From IMG/VR virus record IMGVR_UViG_3300028774_000005, positions 1-37,899 of that record: a stretch of 37,899 nucleotides of DNA; one strand, 5' to 3'. A program made the translations under genes and the position numbers. Each line of letters starts with the position of its first letter. Positions within the stretch are counted from its first letter, which is position 1. Below the pieces are notes generated by a model. That model was not told the DNA's origin. It searched no databases and was given only the letters and a program-made list of their open reading frames with translations. Origin of the DNA: a virus. Below, one piece after another: positions 15,470 to 22,302 of the stretch.

Positions 15470-15629
15470 TACTTCCCTCCTCTCTACAATCGACTGCTTG
15501 ACTCTCAGCTAGGTCTAGGCGATTGTTTTCTTCCATTATATCATCGCCGTCATCGTCTTGATTATTAGCTCGTTCAAATTCTTCCTTTGAGCCGAGCATA
15601 CTTTCTAAATCTTTTGGTAGTAAACTCAT
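15462..15629 (-). CDS. Small acidic protein, 55 aa
   Basis: The first gene after the promoter at 15660-15688, with a leader of only about 24 nt. The 55-residue product is very acidic (NNQDDDGDDIMEENN) with one helical stretch (KDLESMLGSKEEFERAN). The strongly acidic character recalls DNA-mimic or inhibitor proteins, but this is a weak argument. The GGAGG in its 3' end serves the next gene. Confidence 0.7.
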   Translation of the reverse strand: MSLLPKDLESMLGSKEEFERANNQDDDGDDIMEENNRLDLAESQAVDCREEGSNE

Positions 15630-15659
15630 ATTTGTTATAGGTTAAATAATTATATGATT

Positions 15660-15688
15660 ATTATATATTATCAAAGAAACTTTGTCAA
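15660..15688 (-). promoter_or_regulatory. Sigma70-type promoter with conserved spacer
   Basis: Minus-strand TTGACA (15683-15688), 17 bp, TATAAT (15660-15665), a perfect consensus. The spacer AAGTTTCTTTGATAATA is nearly the same as at 24404. It drives the mini-proteins and the recombination set. Confidence 0.92.
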
Positions 15689-15703
15689 TACTTATAACAC
15701 GAA

Positions 15704-15733
15704 AATAAAACCCTGTTTTAATTGGGTTTTATT
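15704..15733 (-). terminator. Rho-independent terminator
   Basis: A perfect 10-bp stem: AATAAAACCC on one arm (15724-15733 read on the minus strand) and GGGTTTTATT on the other (15704-15713), with a 10-nt loop, followed by TTT on the minus strand. It ends the transcript of the replisome-organizer block 14 bp after the gene at 15747, just before the next promoter. Confidence 0.75.
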
Positions 15734-15746
15734 AGTTATACACAAT

Positions 15747-16205
15747 TTAATTGTCTAAAAAATTTCCTGTATTAAATGGTTTAGCCTGATAGGTCGCTTC
15801 GGTTAAACCGTCTAGAGCCTTCAATCTGGTAACAAAACCGTCCATAATTACCTGCTGTTTAAGACTAATCGGGTAACCCTGACGCTCAACGCAATCGCTC
15901 AAGCCCTTAATCATAGATTGGAGAGCTCGGCGGTTCTTAGCCAGTGAAAACGGTATCGGTGCTTCTGATTTAAAAGTCGGGAGCTCAACTGCTGGTTTTT
16001 CTTCTGGTCGCTGTCGGTAATACTCACCCAGTTCAATGATGTCGGAAATGTTAGACGAGTTAATTTTATTTCCGTTGATAATCACATCGCTTTTATCAGG
16101 AGTGTTCCTGAGGGCTTTCTCTTGTTGCTCAGTGATAATATACTTTAGTTTTGAATACGTAAGAAGCATAAACTTCTTAGTGTACGGCGTTACTTGGTTT
16201 GTCAT
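15747..16205 (-). CDS. Hypothetical protein, 152 aa
   Basis: The last gene before a terminator. It has a helical N-terminal region (KYIITEQQEKALRN), a Pro-rich linker at about residues 75-92, and a helical C-terminal region (NRRALQSMIKGLSDCVER, LKQQVIMDGFVTRLKALDG). No family is recognised. Its place in the replication-side operon is the only clue to its role. Confidence 0.8.
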   Translation of the reverse strand: MTNQVTPYTKKFMLLTYSKLKYIITEQQEKALRNTPDKSDVIINGNKINSSNISDIIELGEYYRQRPEEKPAVELPTFKSEAPIPFSLAKNRRALQSMIKGLSDCVERQGYPISLKQQVIMDGFVTRLKALDGLTEATYQAKPFNTGNFLDN

Positions 16206-16219
16206 AAGTTTTGTTTTAA

Positions 16220-16744
16220 TTATAAACTAACTTTAAGATTGCCATTTTCAATCTCGTGCTTTTTAATGGTTAGCGATTTAATATTGCTAATTGCGTGGTC
16301 GATATTTCTCTCCTCCTCCTTAATCTTTTCACGCACACATTGTAACATAGTTTCTTGGGAACGCTCAGAGCCGTTTTTCTTATAGTAATAAATACATCCA
16401 TCAGAGCAAGCTTTTTGTCTTGAAACTCTAAAAATATCTTTATCATCATAGTGCTTGGCTTCCCAACTCTCAATTAGGGTGACATCTTTAAAATTAAAAA
16501 AGTAATCAAACGCTCCACCTTTAGAAACTTCCAGTTCAATCTCTGTAATTTTAAATCTTCTACCACTCTTGTCATTAATTCCCCAATAGGTATCATAAAA
16601 AACAATCTCATCATCCTCCTTGATAGCTACTAGATAACCTTCGAAGCAGTGATAACGACCGTCCCACCCGTGCTCTTTTTTAGGAGAATACCTAAACAAA
16701 TAAACATCGCCCTCGCTTATTTTGTAATCAGCTTTTTTTGTCAT
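16220..16744 (-). CDS. Phage protein of unknown function, 174 aa
   Basis: Residues 1-110 have many aromatic and strand-forming segments (DVYLFRYSPKKEHGWDG, IVFYDTYWGIND, DYFFNFKDVTLIESWEAKHYDD). Residues 140-170 form a coiled coil (CVREKIKEEERNIDHAISNI). The layout recalls an unnamed phage protein type found in small-gene blocks. No catalytic motif is recognised. Confidence 0.78.
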   Translation of the reverse strand: MTKKADYKISEGDVYLFRYSPKKEHGWDGRYHCFEGYLVAIKEDDEIVFYDTYWGINDKSGRRFKITEIELEVSKGGAFDYFFNFKDVTLIESWEAKHYDDKDIFRVSRQKACSDGCIYYYKKNGSERSQETMLQCVREKIKEEERNIDHAISNIKSLTIKKHEIENGNLKVSL

Positions 16745-16750
16745 AAAGTT

Positions 16751-16942
16751 TTAATTACCAACTTCAAATTTATTAGGGTGGCACATTGGTGAGTAATCTT
16801 TGTCGTTAAGATACCTCTCGCCACAATTTATACACTTTAAAATTTCAGCGTATATATTCCAAAACTTATTTTTTTGCTTACACATTGGGCAGGTGAACGA
16901 GTAACAAACTTTTATATTAACCTGTGGTTTAATTTTTTTCAT
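16751..16942 (-). CDS. Zinc-ribbon protein, 63 aa
   Basis: Two zinc knuckles are clear, TCPMCKQKN at about residues 17-23 and LKCINCGERYL at about 35-42, which together form one zinc ribbon. A further Cys/His pair (PMCHPN) lies near the end. Such ribbons bind nucleic acid or proteins. The gene sits between two unknown phage genes without own promoter. Confidence 0.8.
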   Translation of the reverse strand: MKKIKPQVNIKVCYSFTCPMCKQKNKFWNIYAEILKCINCGERYLNDKDYSPMCHPNKFEVGN

Positions 16943-16943
16943 A

Positions 16944-17264
16944 TCATTTAGTTAATTGTTCAATCTCGCTCTCCTCTAGCGGTTTAAAATGGCGATAGGA
17001 CACTTCCATCGAGGCTTGCTCTGTTTCCTTCGCCTCAAGCCATTTGATAGCCTTAGAAGCCCCTGCCTTATTGTTATAGCCGTGAATAAAACCAAACACT
17101 AGATTATCTCTGCCCCTGACCTTACGCTCTAAATCAACGATGGAGTACAGGTAAGTCTTTCGAGCGTTGAACGGCTTAGTTAAAATTATAAATCTCTTAC
17201 TAAACGCCTGAACTTTGTACCGCTGTTTTTCTCCCTCCATTTTTATTTTATCGCCTCTCATCAT
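16944..17264 (-). CDS. Conserved phage protein of unknown function, 106 aa
   Basis: The core reads QRYKVQAFSKRFIILTKPFNARKTYLYSIVDL (quoted here only in pattern: KRY-V, RF-I-TKPFN, TYLYSIVD), then RGRDNLVFG and a helical AIKWLEAKE, ending SYRHFKPLE. This is a recurrent small phage protein type of unknown role, with a beta-rich front and short helix. Two ATGs (17264, 17261) could serve as start. Confidence 0.8.
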   Translation of the reverse strand: MMRGDKIKMEGEKQRYKVQAFSKRFIILTKPFNARKTYLYSIVDLERKVRGRDNLVFGFIHGYNNKAGASKAIKWLEAKETEQASMEVSYRHFKPLEESEIEQLTK

Positions 17265-17268
17265 AAAA

Positions 17269-18024
17269 TTAAATATTGTCTAAATCAACGGCTTGTCGTC
17301 CTTGATTAGAGAATAAATTATTACTATTAAACTTTCCAAACCAAGTAACGAGTCGGCGGTTAACCTCAAACGTTTCTTGAAGTTCCCAGCGTTGCTTTTT
17401 ACCGCTCTTATTTTTCTCCGTCCAGTAAGAGATGAACTTTGAAAGTTCCTTTTTAACGATTGACTCATTGTAACCTTTTTCAGTAAGCCAAGTAATTACT
17501 TTTAAAATATATTCTGACTCTGGGTTATTGAAGAAATCTTTAGCGATTTGTGAGGGGGAAGCGTCAGCTTCCTGTTCCCTGTTAACGGTAACATCATCTT
17601 TAAATTCTAAAATCTGCTGGTTAGCATTACTCTCCTCTATACTACTCTCCTCTACTCTATACTCCTCTATACTGGCTGAGCGAGTGCTAAGCTCATATTT
17701 TTTATTATCAGTCAAGACTATTAATTTCTTCTCAGCCTGATATTCAGTGCTCTTAATTCTGCGATTATCAAGCCAATTATTCGTATTCCAATCAGTGATT
17801 ACAACTACACCAGATGGGAAACTAATTAAGAAGTTTTTGGCTACCAGTATCTTTGCGTCATCTTCGCTACCGCCGTGTATTCTGAGAACCTTTTTGTAGG
17901 AAACAAAACCTTCATCATCAGCCTCCATCCCAAGTAAAAAATAGAGAGCTTTAGCTGATACTGGTAAGTCCATAAATCTGTCAGTATCAATAATCGCTCT
18001 ATCGAACATACGCTTTTGACTCAT
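17269..18024 (-). CDS. Replisome-organizer-like replication protein
   Basis: The frame is open to an ATG at 18093, but the family start is at 18024: MSQKRMFDRAIIDTDRFMD, then LPVSAKALYFLLGMEADDEGFV. This matches the N-terminal winged-helix domain of phage replisome organizers. The region about residues 120-165 is a polar, disordered linker, and the C-terminal third (ITWLTEKGYNESIV, LSKFISYWTEKN) is helical. No helicase or loader gene is found, so it probably recruits host proteins to the origin. It is preceded by a structured leader. Confidence 0.88.
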   Translation of the reverse strand: MSQKRMFDRAIIDTDRFMDLPVSAKALYFLLGMEADDEGFVSYKKVLRIHGGSEDDAKILVAKNFLISFPSGVVVITDWNTNNWLDNRRIKSTEYQAEKKLIVLTDNKKYELSTRSASIEEYRVEESSIEESNANQQILEFKDDVTVNREQEADASPSQIAKDFFNNPESEYILKVITWLTEKGYNESIVKKELSKFISYWTEKNKSGKKQRWELQETFEVNRRLVTWFGKFNSNNLFSNQGRQAVDLDNI

Positions 18025-18058
18025 AATTTTAAAATTTAATAAACAAAAAACACACTCG

Positions 18059-18140
18059 GAGCGTCCAACATTAAGAGGTTTCCCCCCAAACATTGAACTT
18101 TCTAAATGTGTTTTAAAGTTCTAGTTTTTGTTAGACGCTC
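18059..18140 (-). promoter_or_regulatory. Structured leader RNA before the replisome-organizer gene
   Basis: GAGCGTCTAAC (18130-18140) can pair with GTTGGACGCTC (18059-18069), 11 pairs with one G-U. Inside this stem GAACTTT (18115-18121) pairs with AAAGTTC (18095-18101), and GGGG with CCTC near 18077-18087. The result is a three-way junction followed by TGTGTTTTTT. An alternative pairing of AAAACACA with the downstream TGTGTTTT is also possible. No known riboswitch matches by eye. Confidence 0.5.
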
Positions 18141-18160
18141 ACCTTTAGTTAGGTATTGAA

Positions 18161-18189
18161 ATTATATTATATAAAAGAAACTATGTCAA
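18161..18189 (-). promoter_or_regulatory. Sigma70-type promoter with conserved spacer
   Basis: Minus-strand TTGACA (18184-18189), 17 bp, TATAAT (18161-18166), a perfect consensus. Spacer TAGTTTCTTTTATATAA carries the shared AGTTTCTTT core. The TAG stop of the upstream 58-codon gene lies inside the spacer start. Confidence 0.92.
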
Positions 18190-18357
18190 CAGGAGAATTA
18201 AAAATCTTGTTAAAAAATCTAATTCGGCAACACAATCGTTATATCTTTTGTCTTTTATTCTTTGCTCATAGTCTGGTAAATTACGAACTAGATAACGTTT
18301 ACGACCCTCTAGAGAAAAAATCTTTGCTCTAGTTTTTGCTTCTTCTGAGTCTGCCAT
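18181..18357 (-). CDS. Small basic helical protein, 58 aa
   Basis: A 58-codon frame from ATG 18357 to TAG. The product is charged (SEEAKTRAKIF, EGRKRYLVRNL, YEQRIKDKRYND) and ends in a hydrophobic stretch FLTRFLILLLT. The stop lies within the next promoter. It is the last gene of the early transcript and no family is recognised. Confidence 0.65.
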   Translation of the reverse strand: MADSEEAKTRAKIFSLEGRKRYLVRNLPDYEQRIKDKRYNDCVAELDFLTRFLILLLT

Positions 18358-18361
18358 AAAT

Positions 18362-18571
18362 TTAAAAAGTGTTAGGTGATTTAATTACTAAGTAATTAGG
18401 TTTATTCATCAACCTCATATCACTACCATCGCCAGATTTACCACAGTATATTTTACCAACATTTATCTTATCGAGAAAGCACTCAGAGCACCAACGACCA
18501 ACTCCACAATTACACTTCGGTTTATTTTTTGTGGTCGCCTCGTAATAACTTTTTAGTCTAAATTTTTTCAT
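18362..18571 (-). CDS. Cys-rich small protein, 69 aa
   Basis: Five cysteines at about residues 18-44 (PKCNCGVGRWCSECFLDK, then YCGKSG) suggest one bound zinc ion. The N-terminus is basic (KKFRLKSYYEATTKNK). It is adjacent to another zinc-ribbon mini-protein. Function is unknown. Confidence 0.68.
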   Translation of the reverse strand: MKKFRLKSYYEATTKNKPKCNCGVGRWCSECFLDKINVGKIYCGKSGDGSDMRLMNKPNYLVIKSPNTF

Positions 18572-18572
18572 A

Positions 18573-18740
18573 CTAAAATGGTAAGTTTTTTAATTCATCA
18601 TCGGTCGCTTCCCTATTCTCTGTCGGTGGCTCGAACCAATCACAGACGGTACACGCCAAATTACTGTACGCTATTCCATCTGGGTGACAGTTTACATAGT
18701 CGCAAACTCCACCGCATTTAGGGCATTTAATATTTGCCAT
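18573..18740 (-). CDS. Zinc-ribbon mini-protein, 55 aa
   Basis: A 55-codon frame from ATG 18740 to TAG, 1 bp from both neighbours. The product begins MANIKCPKCGG and continues with CTVCDWFEPP, a standard CxxC...CxxC ribbon with an extra Cys/His pair between. The acidic tail (EATDDELKNLPF) is probably flexible. It is likely a nucleic-acid or protein-binding module. Confidence 0.72.
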   Translation of the reverse strand: MANIKCPKCGGVCDYVNCHPDGIAYSNLACTVCDWFEPPTENREATDDELKNLPF

Positions 18741-18741
18741 A

Positions 18742-19089
18742 TCAGTTTTGTCTTAAATCAATTAGCAATTTCTCTAATCTGTCTATTTCAATTCTGGCAA
18801 AATTTTGTGCGATATTATCACTCTCTAAATCTCTGCCTTTTGGTCTATCATCAAACACTTTTTTCCAGTATTTAATTTCAGATTTAATCATTTCCTCTAT
18901 CGTTTGATTGATTATTTTTCGATTAAAATCAACTATAAAATTAACAATTCTTCTATATTCAAAATCTTTATCATAATCTTCAAAGTATGGTTCGGTGTGT
19001 TTTTTGGCTACGGCGTTTAATAAACCTCTAAAACTTTGACCGTATTTATCTCTGAACTTAAAAAATTCTATTAGAGTTTCTATTAACAT
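18742..19089 (-). CDS. Hypothetical protein, 115 aa
   Basis: A longer frame starts at 19152, but that would overlap the upstream gene by 59 bp; the ATG at 19089 lies 4 bp after its stop and has the usual ACTAT-ATG context. The protein (MLIETLIEFFKFRDKYG...) is helical and charged, with SEIKYWKKVFDDRPKGRD and a final LEKLLIDLRQ. No family is recognised. Confidence 0.72.
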   Translation of the reverse strand: MLIETLIEFFKFRDKYGQSFRGLLNAVAKKHTEPYFEDYDKDFEYRRIVNFIVDFNRKIINQTIEEMIKSEIKYWKKVFDDRPKGRDLESDNIAQNFARIEIDRLEKLLIDLRQN

Positions 19090-19093
19090 ATAG

Positions 19094-19510
19094 TTATAAA
19101 CAAGCTTGACCTTTAGGAACGAGCACGGCAGTTCCACCAGCGACAACCTCATAGTGTTGAACGTTATCTACTGAGTAAAATGTTGGTGCTAAACCTTTTT
19201 CTTCAAACCAGTTAGCGATTAAATTTAATAACTCATCTCTAAACTCACTTCCGACATCATCTAAGTAATCTTCGGCATATTCACCAACCTCATCGCACGC
19301 CTTTTCGTTCATCTGCTCCATCAAAATATCAACATCAATTAGTTGACCAAGCGAAATCTTGACTGGGTTTCCGATGTAGATACTATCGCCGACATCTGAG
19401 TCAGCCTCAAGTATCATAAAGTCGATACACTCTTTGACTGAGCCAAGCACAGGAGAATTAAAACTTTCGTTATCTCTACCTGCGACAAATTGTTCGTTTT
19501 CTTTTTCCAT
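19094..19510 (-). CDS. Hypothetical acidic protein, 138 aa
   Basis: An acidic protein with a possible N-terminal strand/helix region (SVKECIDFMILEADSDVGDS), the segment VDILMEQMNEKACDEVGEYAEDYLDD, which is a long helix, and a C-terminal strand pair (VQHYEVVAGG, GTAVLVPKG). No family is assigned; similar helix-rich small proteins occur in phage early regions. Confidence 0.75.
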   Translation of the reverse strand: MEKENEQFVAGRDNESFNSPVLGSVKECIDFMILEADSDVGDSIYIGNPVKISLGQLIDVDILMEQMNEKACDEVGEYAEDYLDDVGSEFRDELLNLIANWFEEKGLAPTFYSVDNVQHYEVVAGGTAVLVPKGQACL

Positions 19511-19535
19511 AAAGTTTAAATATAGATTTTTATAA

Positions 19536-19772
19536 TTAAAGTTCGGTGTCTAAGTTTTTAATACGCAGGGCGTAGTCAAGTAACTTCTCGCCGTTATTTT
19601 GCTTACAGCAATCGTGATGTAAATAATAAACGTCATCATCGCCACGACCCCAACCGACATAAGCAATTGTAATAATCTTAAGTGTCTTATCGGTAATCTT
19701 TTGCTTACAGCACGAGCAGACGTTCTCGAAGTAATTTGTTTTTCTTTCGATTGTGACCCAGTGAATAAGCAT
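19536..19772 (-). CDS. PARP-finger-like zinc protein, 78 aa
   Basis: The ATG at 19772 is preferred to the one at 19817, because it follows the upstream stop by 4 bp. The protein has VCSCCKQKI, an 18-residue strand pair and then YLHHDCCKQ. The order CxxC...HxxC is that of small PARP-type or A20-like zinc fingers, which bind DNA breaks or RNA. The rest is a short helix. Assignment is by pattern only. Confidence 0.72.
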   Translation of the reverse strand: MLIHWVTIERKTNYFENVCSCCKQKITDKTLKIITIAYVGWGRGDDDVYYLHHDCCKQNNGEKLLDYALRIKNLDTEL

Positions 19773-19776
19773 AATA

Positions 19777-20091
19777 TTATTTGCTGATATGAACGATACT
19801 ATTGGGGTAAAGTTCACACTGCCTAATTAGTTCTCCTAAGAAGTTCATCGCCACAGTGTAGTCGCCCCAGCCATTGCTCGGCTCTAAAGCGATATAAACA
19901 TCTGGCTCTAATCTCATCTTCTCGAAGCCTTTTTTTAAATTATTAACTACCTCCTTCGCTTTCTTTCCTTCGGAATTATACAAGTCATTATAAATTTCCG
20001 CCCTGTCCCACATCTCAGTGAGGTTGTGGGTGACGTTAGAGTCATACACGGTGGTGATGACCCTAGCTTTTAAATAAATATCTAAGCTCAT
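19777..20091 (-). CDS. Conserved phage protein of unknown function, 104 aa
   Basis: Begins MSLDIYLKARVI, then VYDSNVTHNLTEMWDRA and later ALEPSNGWGDYTVAMNF, then LIRQCELYPNS. The combination SLDIYL...NxTHNL...xPxNGWG-Y...C-x-P is one I recognise from many phage and prophage genomes as a conserved protein without known function. Length is normal for it. Confidence 0.82.
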   Translation of the reverse strand: MSLDIYLKARVITTVYDSNVTHNLTEMWDRAEIYNDLYNSEGKKAKEVVNNLKKGFEKMRLEPDVYIALEPSNGWGDYTVAMNFLGELIRQCELYPNSIVHISK

Positions 20092-20107
20092 ATTTTAATA
20101 ATTAATT

Positions 20108-20347
20108 TTAAATACTATCGCTCTTACCACCTAACGCCTCGGCTAGAAGCTCGACAATTTTAGGACAATAACCATCGCCCCAATCATTGAAATCAACCTC
20201 GTGCTTATTCATCTCCTCGTAATCATCCTTTTCAGACTCTTGGTTGATGTCCCATTTACCTTTGTAGATACTGGGAACAGTATTGTCCCAATATACGATG
20301 GTAAAGTTTCCGCTCTTAAATAATTCGATTAGTTGTTGGTCTGACAT
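20108..20347 (-). CDS. Conserved small phage protein, 79 aa
   Basis: The N-terminal part is a helix and strand (QQLIELFKSGNFTIVYWDN), the middle is acidic (QESEKDDYEEMNKHEV) and the C-terminus is a helix ending EALGGKSDSI. It is probably a compact single-domain protein, possibly a regulator or inhibitor. Function is unknown. Confidence 0.75.
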   Translation of the reverse strand: MSDQQLIELFKSGNFTIVYWDNTVPSIYKGKWDINQESEKDDYEEMNKHEVDFNDWGDGYCPKIVELLAEALGGKSDSI

Positions 20348-20352
20348 ATTGG

Positions 20353-20571
20353 TTAGAATAGTCCGCCCTGTCTGGGCTTAAGTTTATAAACGTAGTCTTT
20401 TCCGTACTCAGTTTTTACCCAGCTCGCCTCAATGTCGTAGCCCTCCTTCTTTAGGTCACAGATGATAGCCCCTAAACGGCTGATGTAGCGACTTAAGCAG
20501 AAGTTCCGAGTAATGAAGCCATTGACCCTTAGCTCGCTCAACACGAGGTCTTTTTGAGTCTTATTTAACAT
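20353..20571 (-). CDS. Winged-helix HTH protein, 72 aa
   Basis: The ATG at 20571 (MLNKTQKDLVLSEL) is preferred to that at 20601, since it reduces overlap with the upstream gene to 11 bp. The protein has the shape of a small phage HTH domain: helix QKDLVLSELRVNG, turn FITRNF, recognition helix SRLGAIICDLKKEGY, then a beta-wing with a basic tail (DYVYKLKPRQGG). It may act as an early transcription regulator. Confidence 0.8.
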   Translation of the reverse strand: MLNKTQKDLVLSELRVNGFITRNFCLSRYISRLGAIICDLKKEGYDIEASWVKTEYGKDYVYKLKPRQGGLF

Positions 20572-21055
20572 AGGTTTGATAGTGAGAGAGTGGTTTGTCA
20601 TCTTCGCTCCCTAACTTTGACAAAATTTCTAAAACCTTTTGTAAATCATAGTTCCTCCAACTACCCGTAGCGTAGGTAAACGGCTGGTTGTAGTGGTAGT
20701 CGTTTAGGTCAATATGCTCCTGAGCTTGTTTGTCGGTAAAGAACATACCACATCTATCAACGATTTCATCCTCTAGCTTGTAGTGGTTATATGCTTCTTC
20801 ATCGCAGTCATCACAATCGTCTGGTAAATCTTCATCATTATCGTAGAGCTCACGACACTTAGGACAGAGGCAATAAGGTTGAGCGTCCTCGACACGTTCT
20901 CGCTCATCCCAGTCCTCGCCGACTTCTACCCATCTTTTTACTTTTTGTCTAATTTCGAACATTGGAAATTGAGTGCCCCGATTGTTACAGGCGTTCATCT
21001 CCTTACCCAATTTAACCAAGAAGGCTAAATCTTCATCTGATATTTTATTTATCAT
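20561..21055 (-). CDS. Conserved phage protein with Cys cluster, 164 aa
   Basis: Residues 1-60 are helical and charged. A zinc site of the form CLCPKCRELYDNDEDLPDDC then CDDC lies at about residues 62-84. Residues about 105-150 read FFTDKQAQEHIDLNDYHYNQP and TYATGSWRN, a combination found in many phages (helix, HIDxNxYHY, then WRN). Function is unknown. Confidence 0.8.
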   Translation of the reverse strand: MINKISDEDLAFLVKLGKEMNACNNRGTQFPMFEIRQKVKRWVEVGEDWDERERVEDAQPYCLCPKCRELYDNDEDLPDDCDDCDEEAYNHYKLEDEIVDRCGMFFTDKQAQEHIDLNDYHYNQPFTYATGSWRNYDLQKVLEILSKLGSEDDKPLSHYQTYVK

Positions 21056-21056
21056 A

Positions 21057-21350
21057 CTAGTTAAGGGTTACGGTAGTCGTTGCTACCTGTTGTTTTTTAA
21101 GTGAATAATAATTATTTTTATATTTTACTGACTCCTTTTGGCAGTCAGCTAATTCTTTCTGCTTGTAACTCTGAACGCCAATACAAATCTGTGAGGCGAT
21201 ATTCAAAGTTTTTTCGTAGGTGCTCAGTTCATACTCGCCAACACAGACTTTGCCCTCCCGTTCTTTTAAAACTCCTTGGAGAAAGCTGATGTGATAGACA
21301 AAGTAAATAACCGTCACGTTGATTGCTAACCAAACTAATTTTTTAAACAT
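21057..21350 (-). CDS. Membrane-anchored helical protein, 97 aa
   Basis: An N-terminal hydrophobic helix (residues about 5-26, LVWLAINVTVIYFVYHISFL) is followed by a mostly polar region with three Cys (VCVGEYE, ASQICIG, LADCQKE) and coiled-coil character. The layout resembles an inner-membrane spanin subunit, but it is in the early block, far from lysis genes. Superinfection exclusion is another guess. Confidence 0.7.
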   Translation of the reverse strand: MFKKLVWLAINVTVIYFVYHISFLQGVLKEREGKVCVGEYELSTYEKTLNIASQICIGVQSYKQKELADCQKESVKYKNNYYSLKKQQVATTTVTLN

Positions 21351-21353
21351 AGA

Positions 21354-21512
21354 TTATTTAGCTTCAAATTTATTATTTTCGCAAACTCCGCAAGGTGGGT
21401 TAATATGGCAATAACAACTTTCATCTTCTTTGTTAGAGCAACCATCACAATCTTCGCCGTAGTTTTCTTCTTCCTCGGTAAAGTGTTTACAGTCCTTACA
21501 ATTAGATTTCAT
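21354..21512 (-). CDS. Cys-rich mini-protein, 52 aa
   Basis: A 52-codon frame from ATG 21512 to TAA, 3 bp before the next gene. The product has eight cysteines (NCKDCKHF, DCDGCSN, SCYCHIN, CGVC) and two histidines, enough for two zinc ions. It is otherwise very acidic. No family is recognised. Confidence 0.7.
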   Translation of the reverse strand: MKSNCKDCKHFTEEEENYGEDCDGCSNKEDESCYCHINPPCGVCENNKFEAK

Positions 21513-21524
21513 AATCGTTTAATT

Positions 21525-21926
21525 TTAAACTTCATTTTTAAGCATTTCTAAAAACTCAGGAATAGCCATCGTCTTGTAAGGAGCATAACCGTTTTTCTCG
21601 GTGACTCTGGTAATTGCTATTCTCGGTGCTTCGATAAATTGAGCTAGTGTTAAGTCGATGTAGTAACCGTTAAACTTCATCCACGTATGGTCACGACCTT
21701 CGAACTCTCCACGGCAGACCTCGGCACAGTAGTAATCGCTCGTTCCCTGTAATTTAATTATCATCCAAGCAACAGCGTTATTACAGAGCTGATAAACATC
21801 TTCGCCGTAATTGTCGGTTATGCCGTCTAGCTCCCCGACATCAATCATCTTTTTAAGAAAGTCATCGGGGTTAAATTTTTGGCAGAGTCGTTTAAATGAC
21901 TTAGCTTCTGGTGGTAAAAATATCAT
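21525..21926 (-). CDS. Putative papain/transglutaminase-fold protein
   Basis: A 133-residue protein with a possible catalytic triad: Cys48 (YQLCNNAVAWM, at the start of a helix), His80 (GRDHTWMKFNG, on a strand) and Asp91 (YYIDLTLAQF). The pattern of Cys-helix, then H-x-W on a strand, then a Gly turn and D-x-T-x-x-QF is typical of transglutaminase-like and papain-like folds. It may be a protease, a deamidase or an inactive relative. It lies in the early block next to the YopX-like gene. The family is not identified; the assignment is an inference from motif order. Confidence 0.7.
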   Translation of the reverse strand: MIFLPPEAKSFKRLCQKFNPDDFLKKMIDVGELDGITDNYGEDVYQLCNNAVAWMIIKLQGTSDYYCAEVCRGEFEGRDHTWMKFNGYYIDLTLAQFIEAPRIAITRVTEKNGYAPYKTMAIPEFLEMLKNEV

Positions 21927-21930
21927 AGGG

Positions 21931-22290
21931 TTACTTAATTAATTCAGGGTTATCAACGGTATTACCTACTAGCACGATATTATCTTGCCAATAATCTAGA
22001 CCGACTTTCGACTCATTAGTCAGTTGCTTAGCCATCACGCAATCGAGCACGAGATATTTTATATTGATATCGCCTAAGTGAAAAATATCGCCCTCGTATA
22101 TTTCATTTTTACTTTTGTCTTTAAAACCAGTGAACTGCTGAATTGAGTTGACATCAACGAAGTGATAGCCTTGCCCGTCCATACTCATAATCTGTAAGCT
22201 ATCGCCGTAGCCCCTGATATCTCTTAAAGTGAAATATCTGAGGCAGTTGTAATCAACATCGACAGCTCTAAATTTCTTTTCCTTTGTCAT
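21931..22290 (-). CDS. YopX-family protein
   Basis: A 119-residue protein with the YopX pattern: N-terminal KFRAVDVD, then VDVNSIQQFTGFKDKSKNEIYEGDIF (visible as QFTG-KDK, EIYEGDI), then a strand region and a C-terminal GNTVDNPELIK. YopX is common in phages of Gram-positive bacteria. Its role is unknown. Length and terminal motifs are complete. Confidence 0.88.
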   Translation of the reverse strand: MTKEKKFRAVDVDYNCLRYFTLRDIRGYGDSLQIMSMDGQGYHFVDVNSIQQFTGFKDKSKNEIYEGDIFHLGDINIKYLVLDCVMAKQLTNESKVGLDYWQDNIVLVGNTVDNPELIK

Positions 22291-22302
22291 AAGGTTATAA
22301 GG

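Noticed and set aside
19090-19152. Longer N-termini for genes at 18742, 19536, 20353, 23662, 25342 and 17269
   Set aside because: Most of the extra codons overlap the upstream gene or lie in the leader, and the internal ATGs have the usual spacing after the previous stop and the usual TAT-ATG-type context.
21057-21350. Spanin subunit
   Set aside because: Topology would fit, but it is in the early block, has no partner lipoprotein and the host is probably monoderm.
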